Position numbers and translations under genes: made by a program. Below the pieces are notes generated by a model. It worked only from the letters and a program-made list of their open reading frames with translations, did not search any database and had not been told where the DNA came from. This document shows, in pieces, positions 35,730-44,651 of a stretch of DNA of 64,000 nucleotides (position 1 is its first letter; each line of letters opens with the position of its first letter). Source of the stretch: Hymenobacter lapidiphilus (lineage in GTDB: Bacteria; Bacteroidota; Bacteroidia; Cytophagales; Hymenobacteraceae); contig NZ_JABKAU010000007.1 in the NCBI RefSeq assembly GCF_013377885.1, forward strand, positions 1-64,000, read 5' to 3'.

Positions 35730-37025
35730 CTAAATCAAAATCATTTCCGCCACCTCGCGGCCCGAGGCTAGGGCGGCATTTAGCGAGGGGTAGGCGGCGT
35801 AGTCGCCGCAGCGGTAAAAGTGGGCACCGAGCCGGAGCGACTGGTGGGCGGGCTGGCCGGCGGGATATTCGGGTAGGGCGAAGGGCAGCTCGTAGGTGCG
35901 CAGGTGCGGCCAGCCGGCGGCTTCGGGGCCGAACCAGGCGGTCAGCTCTCGGCGCAGTTGGGCTGTCAGGCCGGCTTCCGAAAGACCATGCTCGCCGTGG
36001 GTGCTCACCGATACCAGCCGCTGCCCGGCCGGGGCGTAGGCCGGCGCCACATCCGACGGGAAGGCCACATTATGGGCCAGGCCGGTAGGCGAGGCGTTGA
36101 GGCGCAGCAGCTTATCAGGACGGCTGGTTGAAGCGGGAGCGGCGAAATAGGTGCAGGTAGTGCGCCGCCAGCGCAGGGCCGCGGGGGTCGAAACAAGCGC
36201 CTCGTCGGTGGCATTGGGCAGCAGGCGCGCCACCGCTTCGCCATCGACGGCTACTACAACACCGGCGGCCTCAATGGTTTCGCCGCTGGCCAGCCGGACA
36301 GTGAGGCCCTCCACGGCGGCTACCGGGCAATTCAGGCGCACGGTGCCGGTGGGCAGGCGGGCGGCCAGCTGCTCGGGTATCTGCTGCATGCCCAGGGCCG
36401 GCACCACGGCTTCGCCTTGCACAAACTGCTGAAACACGAACTCGAAGAAATTGGCTGCCGTGCTCAGGCTCCGGTCAAGGAACACGCCCCCGAAGAAGGG
36501 CCGGAAGAAGTTGTCGATGATTTGCTCACTCCAGCCGTAGTGGCGCAGAAAGTCGAGGGTGGTTTGCCTGTTAGTGGAGCTGCGACTTATAAGCTGCCCG
36601 CTGGTGTAGCCGTGTACGTGCTTCACCAAGCTCAGAATCCGCAGCTTGTCGGGCAGCGTGCCGATGCGCGAAGTGAGGGCCGAAAACGCAGCCATGGGCC
36701 GTTGCAGCGGGTTCTGCAGGGTCGTTTCCTTGCCGTCGGGCAATCGGATAACCGCTCCGGAGCGAAAGGCCTTCAGATCGAGGGCACCGTAGTCAATCAG
36801 CCGCTCGACCTCGGGGTAGCGCGTGAGCAGCACCTGGAACCCCCGGTCGAGGCGGAACCCTTCGGGCGTAATATCGGTCCGGACGCGGCCACCCACGGCG
36901 TCGGCGGCTTCGAGCAGCAGCACGGGCCGGCCGGCGCGGTGCAGGTAGTTGGCGCAGGCCAGCCCGGCCATGCCAGCCCCGATAACTATGGTGGGTAATT
37001 GGGCGGAAGAAGCAGTAGTCATCAT
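35730..37025 (-). CDS. FAD-dependent amine-oxidase-like oxidoreductase
   Basis: A 431-residue flavoprotein of the amine oxidase/protoporphyrinogen oxidase/phytoene desaturase superfamily. The dinucleotide motif is IVIGAGMAGLACANYLHRAG (glycines 16-21), followed by VGGRVRT at 44-50. A C-terminal FAD motif is seen in HFYRCGDYAAYPSLNAALASG. No neighbouring carotenoid or heme gene is present, so the substrate is unknown. Two adjacent ATGs form the start. Confidence 0.85.
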   Translation of the reverse strand: MMTTASSAQLPTIVIGAGMAGLACANYLHRAGRPVLLLEAADAVGGRVRTDITPEGFRLDRGFQVLLTRYPEVERLIDYGALDLKAFRSGAVIRLPDGKETTLQNPLQRPMAAFSALTSRIGTLPDKLRILSLVKHVHGYTSGQLISRSSTNRQTTLDFLRHYGWSEQIIDNFFRPFFGGVFLDRSLSTAANFFEFVFQQFVQGEAVVPALGMQQIPEQLAARLPTGTVRLNCPVAAVEGLTVRLASGETIEAAGVVVAVDGEAVARLLPNATDEALVSTPAALRWRRTTCTYFAAPASTSRPDKLLRLNASPTGLAHNVAFPSDVAPAYAPAGQRLVSVSTHGEHGLSEAGLTAQLRRELTAWFGPEAAGWPHLRTYELPFALPEYPAGQPAHQSLRLGAHFYRCGDYAAYPSLNAALASGREVAEMILI

Positions 37026-37090
37026 AGACCCAACAAACTGCAAACGCAGCGCGAAGGTTGTTTTTTGATAGAAGCCAAGACTTGAAAGGG

Positions 37091-37189
37091 ACGTCATTCA
37101 AAGCGAAGCGAAGAATCTCGCTCGTAAGCATTGCGCTACGGTAGTTCAATATTTGCGAGTGAGATTCTTCGCTTTGCTCTGAATGACGT
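37091..37189. repeat. Family D inverted repeat
   Basis: ACGTCATTCAAAGCGAAGCG-AAGAATCTCGCTCG pairs with CGAGTGAGATTCTTCGC-TTTGCTCTGAATGACGT. The same AGAATCTCGC core forms the outer arms of the nested element at 41.6 kb. Confidence 0.92.
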
Positions 37190-37215
37190 TCTCCTGACTT
37201 CTAGCTTCTAGCTCC

Positions 37216-37893
37216 TCAGAAAAGTGGCTTGCGCGGCTTCATGATCTTGCGGGTTTTCTGGGTCCAGAGCTCGGCCGCACCGTTTCGGGCGAGGCTGACG
37301 CGCCACACGCCCATGGCCTTGCCCTGCTGGTAGCCAGTGGCCTGGTCCTGGGGGTACTTCTGCCTGATGAGCGCGTAATCGGCGGCGGCAATGTCTTTGC
37401 CCACTTCGCCATGGCAGCGCAGGCAAAGCTGGTCGTTGAGCACTAATGGGCGCTGGTAGGTGAACACTTCCTGGCTGGGGCGGGCCACCTGCCGGGCGGT
37501 GTCGGCCGGGTTCAGCTCGGCGGCGCTCAGGGTAGCCAGGCTGAGGGGGTTGCGCGGGCGGTTGCTCACGCGGGTTAGCGTAGCCTGCATCGCCTTGGCC
37601 AACGAATCGGTGCGGGGCAGGCGCTCGGGCCGGCAGAACGGCAGGGCCGCCGCTACGCCGCCCGCCGCCAGCTTCTCGGCCAGCACCTGGCGCAACTCCC
37701 GCTCGGCCCGGCCCGTGAGCGAGTCGCCGGCCCAGGCTGTGGCCCGCAGCAAATCGTTGGGCATAATGCGCTTCACTTCCCAGTTAACAGATTCTTTGGC
37801 TAGCTCCTTGGTATTGCTCAGGTGCTCCACCTGGTCGGGATTACAGGCAGAAAACAGGAGTAGCAGCGAGGCAAGTGGCAGGAGTGGGCGCAT
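37216..37893 (-). CDS. Tll0287-like (DUF3365) mono-heme lipoprotein
   Basis: A 225-residue lipoprotein (LLFSAC, C17) with a Tll0287-like/DUF3365 heme-binding domain. A single c-type heme site is visible in LCLRCHGEVG (C157, C160, H161), followed by QATGYQQGKAMGVWRVSL, typical of the family. It is exported, so heme attachment would happen in the periplasm. It may act as an electron carrier or redox sensor; no cytochrome maturation genes lie in the window. Confidence 0.88.
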   Translation of the reverse strand: MRPLLPLASLLLLFSACNPDQVEHLSNTKELAKESVNWEVKRIMPNDLLRATAWAGDSLTGRAERELRQVLAEKLAAGGVAAALPFCRPERLPRTDSLAKAMQATLTRVSNRPRNPLSLATLSAAELNPADTARQVARPSQEVFTYQRPLVLNDQLCLRCHGEVGKDIAAADYALIRQKYPQDQATGYQQGKAMGVWRVSLARNGAAELWTQKTRKIMKPRKPLF

Positions 37894-37900
37894 AGTTTTG

Positions 37901-38078
37901 AGCTTTTAGCTACTAGCCGTTAGCTGATAGCTTTTGTTTTTTCTGGACCTACGCAAAAGGGGTGCTGCCGGCAAGTGGCTTTGCTATCCTGCGGTTCATG
38001 CTACGGCCGCGCTACGGAGGCAGCCGCACCCAATTGACCGACCGGAGTCTCAAAGCTAACAGCTGTCAGCTAACAGCT
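37901..38078. repeat. Family G paired arms around the prfA upstream region
   Basis: The left arm AGCTTTTAGCTACTAGCCGT... (37901-37935) is complementary to the right arm AAAGCTAACAGCTGTCAGC... (38052-38078). About 115 bases of unrelated sequence lie between them. The right arm ends 13 bases before the prfA -7 box. Confidence 0.75.
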
Positions 38079-38091
38079 CAGAATGTAGCCG

Positions 38092-38099
38092 TATCTTTG
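38092..38099 (+). promoter_or_regulatory. -7 promoter box for prfA
   Basis: TATCTTTG is an exact TAnnTTTG match, 29 bases before the ATG. No clear -33 TTG is present; the family G arm occupies that position. Confidence 0.7.
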
Positions 38100-38128
38100 T
38101 AGCCCTACTACAAATTTCAGAAGGCAAG

Positions 38129-39199
38129 ATGCTAGATAAACTGGAGGCCATCCAACGGCGCTACGAGGATGTGAGCGAGGAGCTGACCCAGCCCGACGCC
38201 ATGAGCGACATGAAGCGCTTCAAGTCCCTCAACAAGGAATACAAGGACTTGGGCAAGATTATGGTCGAGTACAAGGCCTACCAGAACGTGTTGGCCAACA
38301 TTGCCAGCTCCAAGCAGGTCATCTCGACCGAAAAGGATGAGGACTTCCGCCAGATGGCCAAGGATGAGCTAGAAGAGCTTTACCCCGAAGAGGAGCGCCT
38401 GGAAGCAGTTATCAAAGAACTGCTGATTCCGAAAGACCCCAACGACAGCAAGGACGTCATCATGGAAATCCGGGCTGGAGCCGGAGGCGACGAGGCCGCC
38501 ATTTTTGCCGGCGACCTGCAGCGCATGTACATGCGCTACGCCGAAAAGCACAACCTCAAAATGGACCTCATTGACGCCACCGAAGGTACTTCGGGCGGCT
38601 ACAAGGAAATTATTCTGGCCCTGAAGGGCGAGGACGTGTACGGCAAGCTCAAGTTTGAGAGCGGCGTACATCGCGTGCAGCGCGTGCCGGCCACCGAAAC
38701 CCAGGGCCGCATCCACACCTCCGTGGCCTCGATTGTGGTGATGCCGGAGGCCGAAGAGTTGGACGTGCAGATTGACATGAACGACGTGCGCAAGGACCTG
38801 TTCATGTCGAGCGGCCCCGGCGGGCAGTCGGTAAACACGACCTACTCGGCCGTGCGCCTCACCCACCTGCCCACCGGCCTCGTGGCCCAGTGCCAGGACC
38901 AGAAGTCGCAGCTCAAAAACTTCGATAAAGCCCTCGGCGTGCTTCGCTCGCGGATTTACGAAATCGAGCTGGCCAAGAAGAACGAAGCCGAAGGTGCCCA
39001 GCGCAAAAGCATGATTGGCAGCGGCGACCGGTCGGACAAAATCCGCACCTATAACTACCCCCAGGGCCGCGTAACCGACCACCGCATCGGCTTCACAGTA
39101 CACAACCTGGCCAGCGTGATGGATGGCAACATCGACGACTTCGTGGAGCAACTGCGCCTGGCCGAAAGCGCCGCCCGCCTACAGGAGGGCGTCGGATAA
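38129..39199 (+). CDS. prfA: Peptide chain release factor 1
   Basis: RF1 ends translation at UAA and UAG codons. The 356-residue protein has the expected length. The PAT tripeptide that reads the stop codon lies at P187-A188-T189 (QRVPATETQGR). The peptidyl-tRNA hydrolysis motif is SSGPGGQSVNTTYSAVRLTH, with Gly231, Gly232 and Gln233. The PAT motif separates it from RF2, which would carry SPF. A probable -7 box lies close upstream. The usual bacterial partner gene for the RF methylase is not adjacent. Confidence 0.97.
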   Translation: MLDKLEAIQRRYEDVSEELTQPDAMSDMKRFKSLNKEYKDLGKIMVEYKAYQNVLANIASSKQVISTEKDEDFRQMAKDELEELYPEEERLEAVIKELLIPKDPNDSKDVIMEIRAGAGGDEAAIFAGDLQRMYMRYAEKHNLKMDLIDATEGTSGGYKEIILALKGEDVYGKLKFESGVHRVQRVPATETQGRIHTSVASIVVMPEAEELDVQIDMNDVRKDLFMSSGPGGQSVNTTYSAVRLTHLPTGLVAQCQDQKSQLKNFDKALGVLRSRIYEIELAKKNEAEGAQRKSMIGSGDRSDKIRTYNYPQGRVTDHRIGFTVHNLASVMDGNIDDFVEQLRLAESAARLQEGVG

Positions 39200-39257
39200 T
39201 TTTTCTGGCTGAACGGACGTTAGGAGAAGAAAGCCAAACGTCGGCAGCACATAAATT

Positions 39258-39387
39258 GAACGTGTCATGCTGAGCGAAGCGGAGCGTAGTCGAAGCAGCT
39301 CTACTGCAATGCTAATCCTTATGCAGGGGTTACCATTGCGGTAGAGATGCTTCGACTACGCTCCGCTTCGCTCAGCATGACACGTTC
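39258..39387. repeat. Family B inverted repeat, copy B4
   Basis: The arms GAACGTGTCATGCTGAGCGA-AGCGGAGCGTAGTCGAAGC and complement are nearly perfect over about 53 bases. The loop, TGCTAATCCTTATGCAGGGG, resembles that of B1. Confidence 0.93.
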
Positions 39388-39418
39388 TATTGACATCCCA
39401 TCAAAAACCCACCAACTC

Positions 39419-40942
39419 ATGCGCTTCCTGCTTCCGCTGCTGCTCCTGCTTTCGGCCCTGACCACAACGGTACTGCTGCCGGGCTGCGAGCCGAAGGAAG
39501 ACCTGATAACAACAGACAGCAGCGCGAAGCTGGAATTCTCGCTCGACACGGTGAAGTTCGATACGGTGTTTGTGGCCACCGGCACCGTTACCAAGCGCCT
39601 GTGGGTGTACAACCGCAATGCCCGGGCCGTGCGGGTGGCCGAAATCAGCCTGCCGAGCCGGCCGGCCGTAACCTACAGCCTGCTGATAAACGGCGACGCC
39701 GTTGCCAGCGCCCGCAACGTAGAAATCAGGGGAAAAGACAGCCTGCTGGTGCTGGTGCGGGCTACCGTTGACCCCACGCCGGCCGACGGCAAGCCGTTTC
39801 TGGTGGAAGACGACCTGCGCTTTGTAACCAACGGCAACGAGCAGGCCGTGAAAGTGCTCAGCTACGGCCAGAACGCTTACTTCCACGACAACGAAACCAT
39901 CACCTCTAGTACCGTCTGGAAAGCCGACAAGCCCCACGTGATTTACAATTCGGTGCTCGTGAAGCCGGGTGTTACACTCACCATTGCGGCCGGCGCACGC
40001 ATCTACTCGCACTTCCGCTCCTATCTGGTGATAGAGGGCCGCCTGTTGTGCAACCCCGATTATCAGCCTACCGGCCCCATCAAGCCTACCGACCCCAACA
40101 TCGTGCGCTTTTCGGGCGACCGGCGCGAGGCCGAGTACGCCGAGCGGCCCGGCCAGTGGGGCGGCATCGAGTTCGACCTGGGCAGCCAGGGCAACGTGGT
40201 GCGCTACACCGAACTAAAGAACAGCACGCTGGGCCTCTACCTCTACAACCCGTTTGATGAGCAGCCGCGCCCCCAAGTGCGGGTCGAGAATGTGGAGCTG
40301 CGCAATATATCCACCCTCAATAGCGGCCTGGGCTTCGATGGGGCCGCGCTGCTGAGCCTGAGCGGCGACCTGACGGTCAGCAACACGCTCATCAGCAACT
40401 GCGAGCAGTACGCGGTATACGCCGTGCAAAGCAGCCAGGTCCGGCTCGACTACTGCACCATCGCCAACTATAGCCTCGGCACCCGCGACCAGCCTTCGGT
40501 CCTTACTTCGCCCGAAGCGCCTTTCGCTTCCATTGGCGGCCGGCCGCTGCCCGTAGTTGCGCCACGTGGCCTCACGATACGCAACTCCATTATCTGGGGC
40601 AGCATCCGCGACGGGGAGGAGTTGGAGTTTGTGGCCGGTGAGCAGTACGCGGGCAGCATCAGCATCCGCAACAGCCTGCTCAAAACCAAGAAATACGATA
40701 ATACCGGGCCGCTGGGCCAACAGAAAAACGGTAACGTCCTCAACCCCGACGAGTTTGCCTCCCCCATCTTCAAAAGCACACCGTCGCGCTTCCGGGGTAC
40801 CGCGCTCAGCTTCGAGCTAGACACCCTCTCACCAGCCAGCAACCGCGCCCTGCCCCTACCGGGCCTCACCACTGACCTACTCAACCGCCCCCGCAACCCC
40901 AACACGCCTGATATGGGCGCCTATGAGCGGGTGAATCCTTAA
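39419..40942 (+). CDS. Beta-helix lipoprotein
   Basis: A 507-residue lipoprotein (VLLPGC, C23) made of an N-terminal beta-sandwich region (residues about 40-150) and a right-handed parallel beta-helix. The helix shows repeats such as GVTLTIAAGARIYSHFRSYL, NVVRYTELKNSTLGLYLYN, LTVSNTLISNCEQYAVYAVQ and LTIRNSIIWGSIRDGE. It ends PRNPNTPDMGAYER, a common end of such proteins. It has no sorting domain, so it is probably held at the outer membrane by lipid. A carbohydrate-binding or structural role is possible. The start is an ATG directly before the signal; the upstream frame reads through the B4 repeat. Confidence 0.8.
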   Translation: MRFLLPLLLLLSALTTTVLLPGCEPKEDLITTDSSAKLEFSLDTVKFDTVFVATGTVTKRLWVYNRNARAVRVAEISLPSRPAVTYSLLINGDAVASARNVEIRGKDSLLVLVRATVDPTPADGKPFLVEDDLRFVTNGNEQAVKVLSYGQNAYFHDNETITSSTVWKADKPHVIYNSVLVKPGVTLTIAAGARIYSHFRSYLVIEGRLLCNPDYQPTGPIKPTDPNIVRFSGDRREAEYAERPGQWGGIEFDLGSQGNVVRYTELKNSTLGLYLYNPFDEQPRPQVRVENVELRNISTLNSGLGFDGAALLSLSGDLTVSNTLISNCEQYAVYAVQSSQVRLDYCTIANYSLGTRDQPSVLTSPEAPFASIGGRPLPVVAPRGLTIRNSIIWGSIRDGEELEFVAGEQYAGSISIRNSLLKTKKYDNTGPLGQQKNGNVLNPDEFASPIFKSTPSRFRGTALSFELDTLSPASNRALPLPGLTTDLLNRPRNPNTPDMGAYERVNP

Positions 40943-40978
40943 GTAACCCAACGTTGGGAGCTATTCTACCGGAACGAC

Positions 40979-41087
40979 GTAGGGGCGGGGCTTGTCCCCG
41001 CCCGCCGTTAGCACATGCTTTGCGGGGTCTCCTGACAGCTGTTCAATCCGTTGTTTAACGGCGGACGGGGACAAGCCCCGTCCCGAC
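40979..41087. repeat. Family A inverted repeat, copy A5 (degenerate)
   Basis: GTAGGGGCGGGGCTTGTCC...CCCGCCCGCCGTTA pairs with TAACGGCGGACGGGGACAAG-CCCCGTCCCGAC, with several mismatches in the right arm. It has no long private flank, unlike A2, A4 and A6. Confidence 0.85.
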
Positions 41088-41160
41088 ACCGACCTTCTAA
41101 ACTTGAGCTATAAATGAGGGGTAAGCACGTTATTCACCTCGCATTTCTCACTTCCAACCT

Positions 41161-41583
41161 ATGTACTGCTTCCAGAAACGACTGCGGCTGCCGGCGCTAA
41201 GTCGGGGCTTTCATCTGATAACCGATTTGCTGGTAGCCGAACTGCCCGAGTTGGAGCAGCTGCAGGTAGGCACGGCGCACTTCTTCATCCAGCACACCTC
41301 CGCCAGCCTCAGCCTCAACGAAAACGCCGACCCTACTGTGCGCGCCGATTTTGAGCAGTTCTTCCGGCGGCTGGTACCCGAAAACGCGCCCTACTTCCAG
41401 CACACCCAGGAGGGTCCCGACGATATGCCGGCCCATCTTAAAGCTAGCCTGCTGGGCCACGCCGTGAGTATCCCCATTAGCCGGGGTGAGCTGCTGCTGG
41501 GCACCTGGCAGGGCATTTACCTGGGCGAGCACCGCATCCATGGCGGCCGCCGCTGGGTGGTAGCCACGTTGATGGGGAGTTAA
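41161..41583 (+). CDS. yjbQ: YjbQ-type secondary thiamine-phosphate synthase (UPF0047)
   Basis: A 140-residue YjbQ/UPF0047 protein. The family has weak thiamine-phosphate synthase activity, but its main role is not settled. Conserved segments are FFIQHTSASLSLNENADPTV, DDMPAHLKASLLGHAVSIPI, and GTWQGIYLGEHRIHGGRRWV, holding the family's histidines. It stands alone on the plus strand after copy A5. Confidence 0.93.
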   Translation: MYCFQKRLRLPALSRGFHLITDLLVAELPELEQLQVGTAHFFIQHTSASLSLNENADPTVRADFEQFFRRLVPENAPYFQHTQEGPDDMPAHLKASLLGHAVSIPISRGELLLGTWQGIYLGEHRIHGGRRWVVATLMGS

Positions 41584-41593
41584 GGATTAGGCA

Positions 41594-41801
41594 AGAGCAT
41601 CATTCAGAGCGAAGCGAAGAATCTCGCGTGAATCGTCACAACGAAGCTGTTTAGGAAGTGCCAGGAATCAGTTAGGACGTCATGCTTCATCTGGCGTCCG
41701 CGCAGTCGAAGCATGACGTTCTTTTGACTTTCTAAACAGCTTCAACAGTTGTTGTTCAACCATTCACGCGAGATTCTTCGCTTCGCTCCGAATGATGCTC
41801 T
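41594..41801. repeat. Three-level nested inverted repeat (families D, C and B)
   Basis: The outer family D arms are AGAGCATCATTCAGAGCGAA-GCGAAGAATCTCGCGTGAAT and complement. Inside lie family C arms (41643-41743), GAAGCTGTTTAGGAAG... and complement. Inside these is a family B-like core (41677-41719), ACGTCATGCTTC...GAAGCATGACGT. It fills the convergent gap between yjbQ and the lipoprotein gene. Confidence 0.92.
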
Positions 41802-41804
41802 GTA

Positions 41805-42392
41805 TTACTGACCTATTGTTACACGCACCGCGTAGCGCACCGAATCGAATAGAATCAGCTTTTGGACGCCCTGCACGCGGTAAGTGCTAAGCTGGCCGTT
41901 TGGGCTATCCAGCTCCAGGGTTTTGGCCGAGTACACCAGCGGGTTGTCCTGGGAGACAGTGGCGCGCACCTGCTGCACCTGCCCGCCACGGCTAACGACC
42001 AGAAGCTGGCGAACCGGCTGCTCCACGCCGGGACGGCGGCGGTAGGTGCGCCGCAACAGCCCGTCGGGCGTGGCCGCCGAATCGACGAGGTAAAGGCCGT
42101 GCAGGGCGGGCTTGTCGATATCGGCTTGCTGGAAAATCTGCAGCTCTTTGGCCCAGTCAGTGGGCGTGAGGCGTTCGGTTTCCAGGCCGCCGTCGCGCAA
42201 CAGTACCTGCTTTTCTACGGTGGGTTTGCGGCGGTTGAGCTCGATGGTCTGCTCGCTCAGAAAAGCCGGCAGGTTGAAGTAGCTGGTGTGCTGGCGCAGT
42301 GTCTCGTTGGGTGCCGGCGCATCAGTCGCCGTTCCGCAGGCCGTGAGCAGCAGAGCCAGGGCAACCGGCAGTACGAGCCCGCGCTTACGCAT
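41805..42392 (-). CDS. Hypothetical lipoprotein downstream of gpmI
   Basis: A 195-residue lipoprotein (LALLLTAC, C19) with alternating polar and hydrophobic strands; I recognise no domain. Its ATG overlaps the end of gpmI by eight bases, so it is translated from the same transcript. It is rich in beta-type sequence toward its end (LSTYRVQGVQKLILFDSVRY). Confidence 0.75.
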   Translation of the reverse strand: MRKRGLVLPVALALLLTACGTATDAPAPNETLRQHTSYFNLPAFLSEQTIELNRRKPTVEKQVLLRDGGLETERLTPTDWAKELQIFQQADIDKPALHGLYLVDSAATPDGLLRRTYRRRPGVEQPVRQLLVVSRGGQVQQVRATVSQDNPLVYSAKTLELDSPNGQLSTYRVQGVQKLILFDSVRYAVRVTIGQ

Positions 42393-43935
42393 TCGGGCCA
42401 GTGGTTTGAGGGTGCAGCAGGCTCTGACCGGTCATGATGGCAGGCTTCGGGATGCCCATCAACTCCAGCACGGTAGGCGCAATGTCGCCGAGCTTGCCGT
42501 CGGCCAGCGGGCCACGGTAGTCGTTGCTGGCCAGAATGCAGGGCACCAGGTTGGTGGTATGGGCCGTATTGGGCGAGCCGTCGGGGTTCACCATCATGTC
42601 GGCGTTGCCGTGGTCGGCAATGATGATACAGGTGTAGTCGGCGGCCAGCGCGGCTTCTACCACGCCACGGGTGCATTCGTCGGCGGCTTCGGCAGCCTTC
42701 ACGGCGGCCGCAAAAATGCCGGTGTGGCCCACCATGTCGGTGTTGGCGAAGTTGAGCACCACAAAATCGGCCGACTTGGCCAGCAGCTCCGGCACCAGTG
42801 CGTCGCGCAGCTCGTAGGCGCTCATTTCGGGCTGTAGGTCATAGGTGGCTACCTTGGGCGAATTGCGCATAATGCGGCTCTCGCCCGGAAACTCCAGCTC
42901 CTGCCCGCCCGAGAAGAAGAACGTCACGTGCGGGTACTTCTCGGTTTCGGCAATCCGAATCTGCTTTTTACCGTGCTCGGCCAATACCTGGCCCAGCGTA
43001 TGCTCCAAGTTGTCCTTCTCGAAGATGGGAATGACGCCGGTGAAGGTGGCGTCGTAGCTGGTCATGGTCAGGTAATGCAGGTTCAGGCGCTGCATCTGGA
43101 AGGCGTGGAAATCCTGCTGGGTGAGGGCCTCCGTGATTTCGCGGCCCCGGTCGGTGCGGAAGTTAAAGCAGATAACCACGTCGCCCTCGGCAATGGTGGC
43201 CAGCGGCGTACCGTCGGCGTCCACCTTCACAATGGGCTTCATAAACTCATCCGTCGCGCCCTCCTTATACGAGTCGAGCATGCTCTGAATCAGGTTCTGC
43301 GAGGGCGTACCGATGCCGTTTACCAGCACATCATAGGCCACTTTCACCCGCTCCCAGCGGTTATCGCGGTCCATGGCATAGTAGCGGCCTACCACCGAGG
43401 CAATTTTGCCGCTGGCTCCGCGCTGCAAGTGCTGCTCCAGGTCGTTCACGTAGCTCACCCCGCCCTTGGGGTCGGTATCGCGGCCATCGGTGAAGGCGTG
43501 GATGAACACATTATGCACGTCCTCATCGTGGGCGATGGAGCACAGGGCCTTTAAGTGGTCGATATGCGAGTGCACGCCGCCGTCGGAGAGCAGGCCCATC
43601 AGGTGCACGGGCTTACGGTGCTCGCGGGCGTAGGCGAAGGCCTGCTGCAGGGCGGGCACCGCGGCCAGCTTCCGCTCGCGCACAGCCTTGTTGATGCGCA
43701 CCAGATCCTGGTACACCACCCGGCCAGCCCCGATGTTCATGTGCCCAACCTCAGAATTACCCATCTGCCCGTCGGGCAGGCCCACGGCCTCGCCCGAGGC
43801 CTGGAGCCTGCTGTGCGGAAAACGTGCGAACAGCGAATCAACGAAGGGTGTATTGGCTTGGTCGACGGCCGAAACTTCCTTATTCTGAGCCAGGCCCCAC
43901 CCGTCCAGAATCACCAGCAATACCTGTTTGTTCAT
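42385..43935 (-). CDS. gpmI: 2,3-bisphosphoglycerate-independent phosphoglycerate mutase
   Basis: This glycolytic enzyme interconverts 3- and 2-phosphoglycerate using two manganese ions. The 516-residue protein is of normal length. It shows the metal site LLVILDGWGLAQN, the catalytic serine S61 in DGQMGNSEVGHMNIGAGR, the segment HIDHLKALCSIAHDEDVHN, and the C-terminal metal ligands in VVLNFANTDMVGHTGIF and CIIIADHGNADMM. It is the first gene of a two-gene unit with the overlapping lipoprotein. The -7 box at 43941-43948 ends only five bases from the ATG, suggesting a near-leaderless message. Confidence 0.97.
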   Translation of the reverse strand: MNKQVLLVILDGWGLAQNKEVSAVDQANTPFVDSLFARFPHSRLQASGEAVGLPDGQMGNSEVGHMNIGAGRVVYQDLVRINKAVRERKLAAVPALQQAFAYAREHRKPVHLMGLLSDGGVHSHIDHLKALCSIAHDEDVHNVFIHAFTDGRDTDPKGGVSYVNDLEQHLQRGASGKIASVVGRYYAMDRDNRWERVKVAYDVLVNGIGTPSQNLIQSMLDSYKEGATDEFMKPIVKVDADGTPLATIAEGDVVICFNFRTDRGREITEALTQQDFHAFQMQRLNLHYLTMTSYDATFTGVIPIFEKDNLEHTLGQVLAEHGKKQIRIAETEKYPHVTFFFSGGQELEFPGESRIMRNSPKVATYDLQPEMSAYELRDALVPELLAKSADFVVLNFANTDMVGHTGIFAAAVKAAEAADECTRGVVEAALAADYTCIIIADHGNADMMVNPDGSPNTAHTTNLVPCILASNDYRGPLADGKLGDIAPTVLELMGIPKPAIMTGQSLLHPQTTGPNA

Positions 43936-43940
43936 GGCCG

Positions 43941-43948
43941 CAAAGATA
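43941..43948 (-). promoter_or_regulatory. -7 promoter box for gpmI
   Basis: On the minus strand TATCTTTG is an exact TAnnTTTG match. It lies five bases upstream of the gpmI ATG. No well-spaced -33 TTG is visible. Confidence 0.65.
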
Positions 43949-44083
43949 CGGCAGACCCGGCAAAAAGGCCGGCCTCTTCTGTACCTTGCCAGCCAGCCGG
44001 CTCATTTGGCCCAATCTTGCTTCAGCTGGTGGCAGCTTGGCACTATTTTCGCATCTTGCCGATCAAACTCTTTCTGTTTTTAC

Positions 44084-44485
44084 ATGAAACGTCTAACTTC
44101 TTTTGCTTCGGTGCTGGTACTGGGGTTGCTGCTGGCTGTCGGTGTGATGGCCCAGGCCGATTCCTTCGGGCCGGTGCGCAGCGCCATCCGGAACAGCAAT
44201 GCCCGCGAGCTGGCCCAGCTGTTCGCCCCCAACGTGGAGCTGAGCTTTGACGACGGCGACAAGCAGAGCTACAGCGCCACGCAGGCTGAGTTTGTGATGA
44301 AAGATTTCTTTGCCAAGCACTCTCCGGCTTCGTTTGATTTCATCCACTATGGCGGCAGCAACGAAGGCACACCCTACGCCGTGGGCAAGTACGTCGGCAA
44401 GGACGGCACCTACCGCATGTTCGTGAAGATGAAGCAAACCGGCGGCAGCCTCAAAATTGACAACATCGCCTTCACCAAGGAATAA
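44084..44485 (+). CDS. DUF4783 exported protein
   Basis: A 133-residue protein with a Sec signal (SFASVLVLGLLLAVGVMAQA) and a DUF4783 domain of the NTF2-like type: VRSAIRNSNARELAQLFAPN, VELSFDDGDKQSYSATQAEF, and KMKQTGGSLKIDNIAFTKE. The family is common in Bacteroidota and its function is unknown. It is followed by a clear terminator, so it is probably a single-gene unit. Confidence 0.88.
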   Translation: MKRLTSFASVLVLGLLLAVGVMAQADSFGPVRSAIRNSNARELAQLFAPNVELSFDDGDKQSYSATQAEFVMKDFFAKHSPASFDFIHYGGSNEGTPYAVGKYVGKDGTYRMFVKMKQTGGSLKIDNIAFTKE

Positions 44486-44512
44486 CCCCGGCCCTGGCCG
44501 GCTCACTATCAG

Positions 44513-44543
44513 ATACCGCGCCTTCGGGCGCGGTATTTTTTTT
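44513..44543 (+). terminator. Intrinsic terminator after the DUF4783 gene
   Basis: ATACCGCGCC-TTC-GGGCGCGGTAT is followed by a run of eight T. Confidence 0.96.
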
Positions 44544-44639
44544 GTGCGGTAAGCACCCCGGTATGGTAAGCAAATAGGCTCTGTTGAGGCCGAATCGAAG
44601 AGACTTGGGCGGCGCTGCCTGGAACCGGGGCGTTTTTGC

Positions 44640-44647
44640 TATTTTTG
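44640..44647 (+). promoter_or_regulatory. -7 promoter box for nadC
   Basis: TATTTTTG is an exact TAnnTTTG match. It ends four bases before the GTG start of nadC, so transcription may begin at or near the start codon. No well-spaced -33 TTG is visible. Confidence 0.6.
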
Positions 44648-44651
44648 TCCC

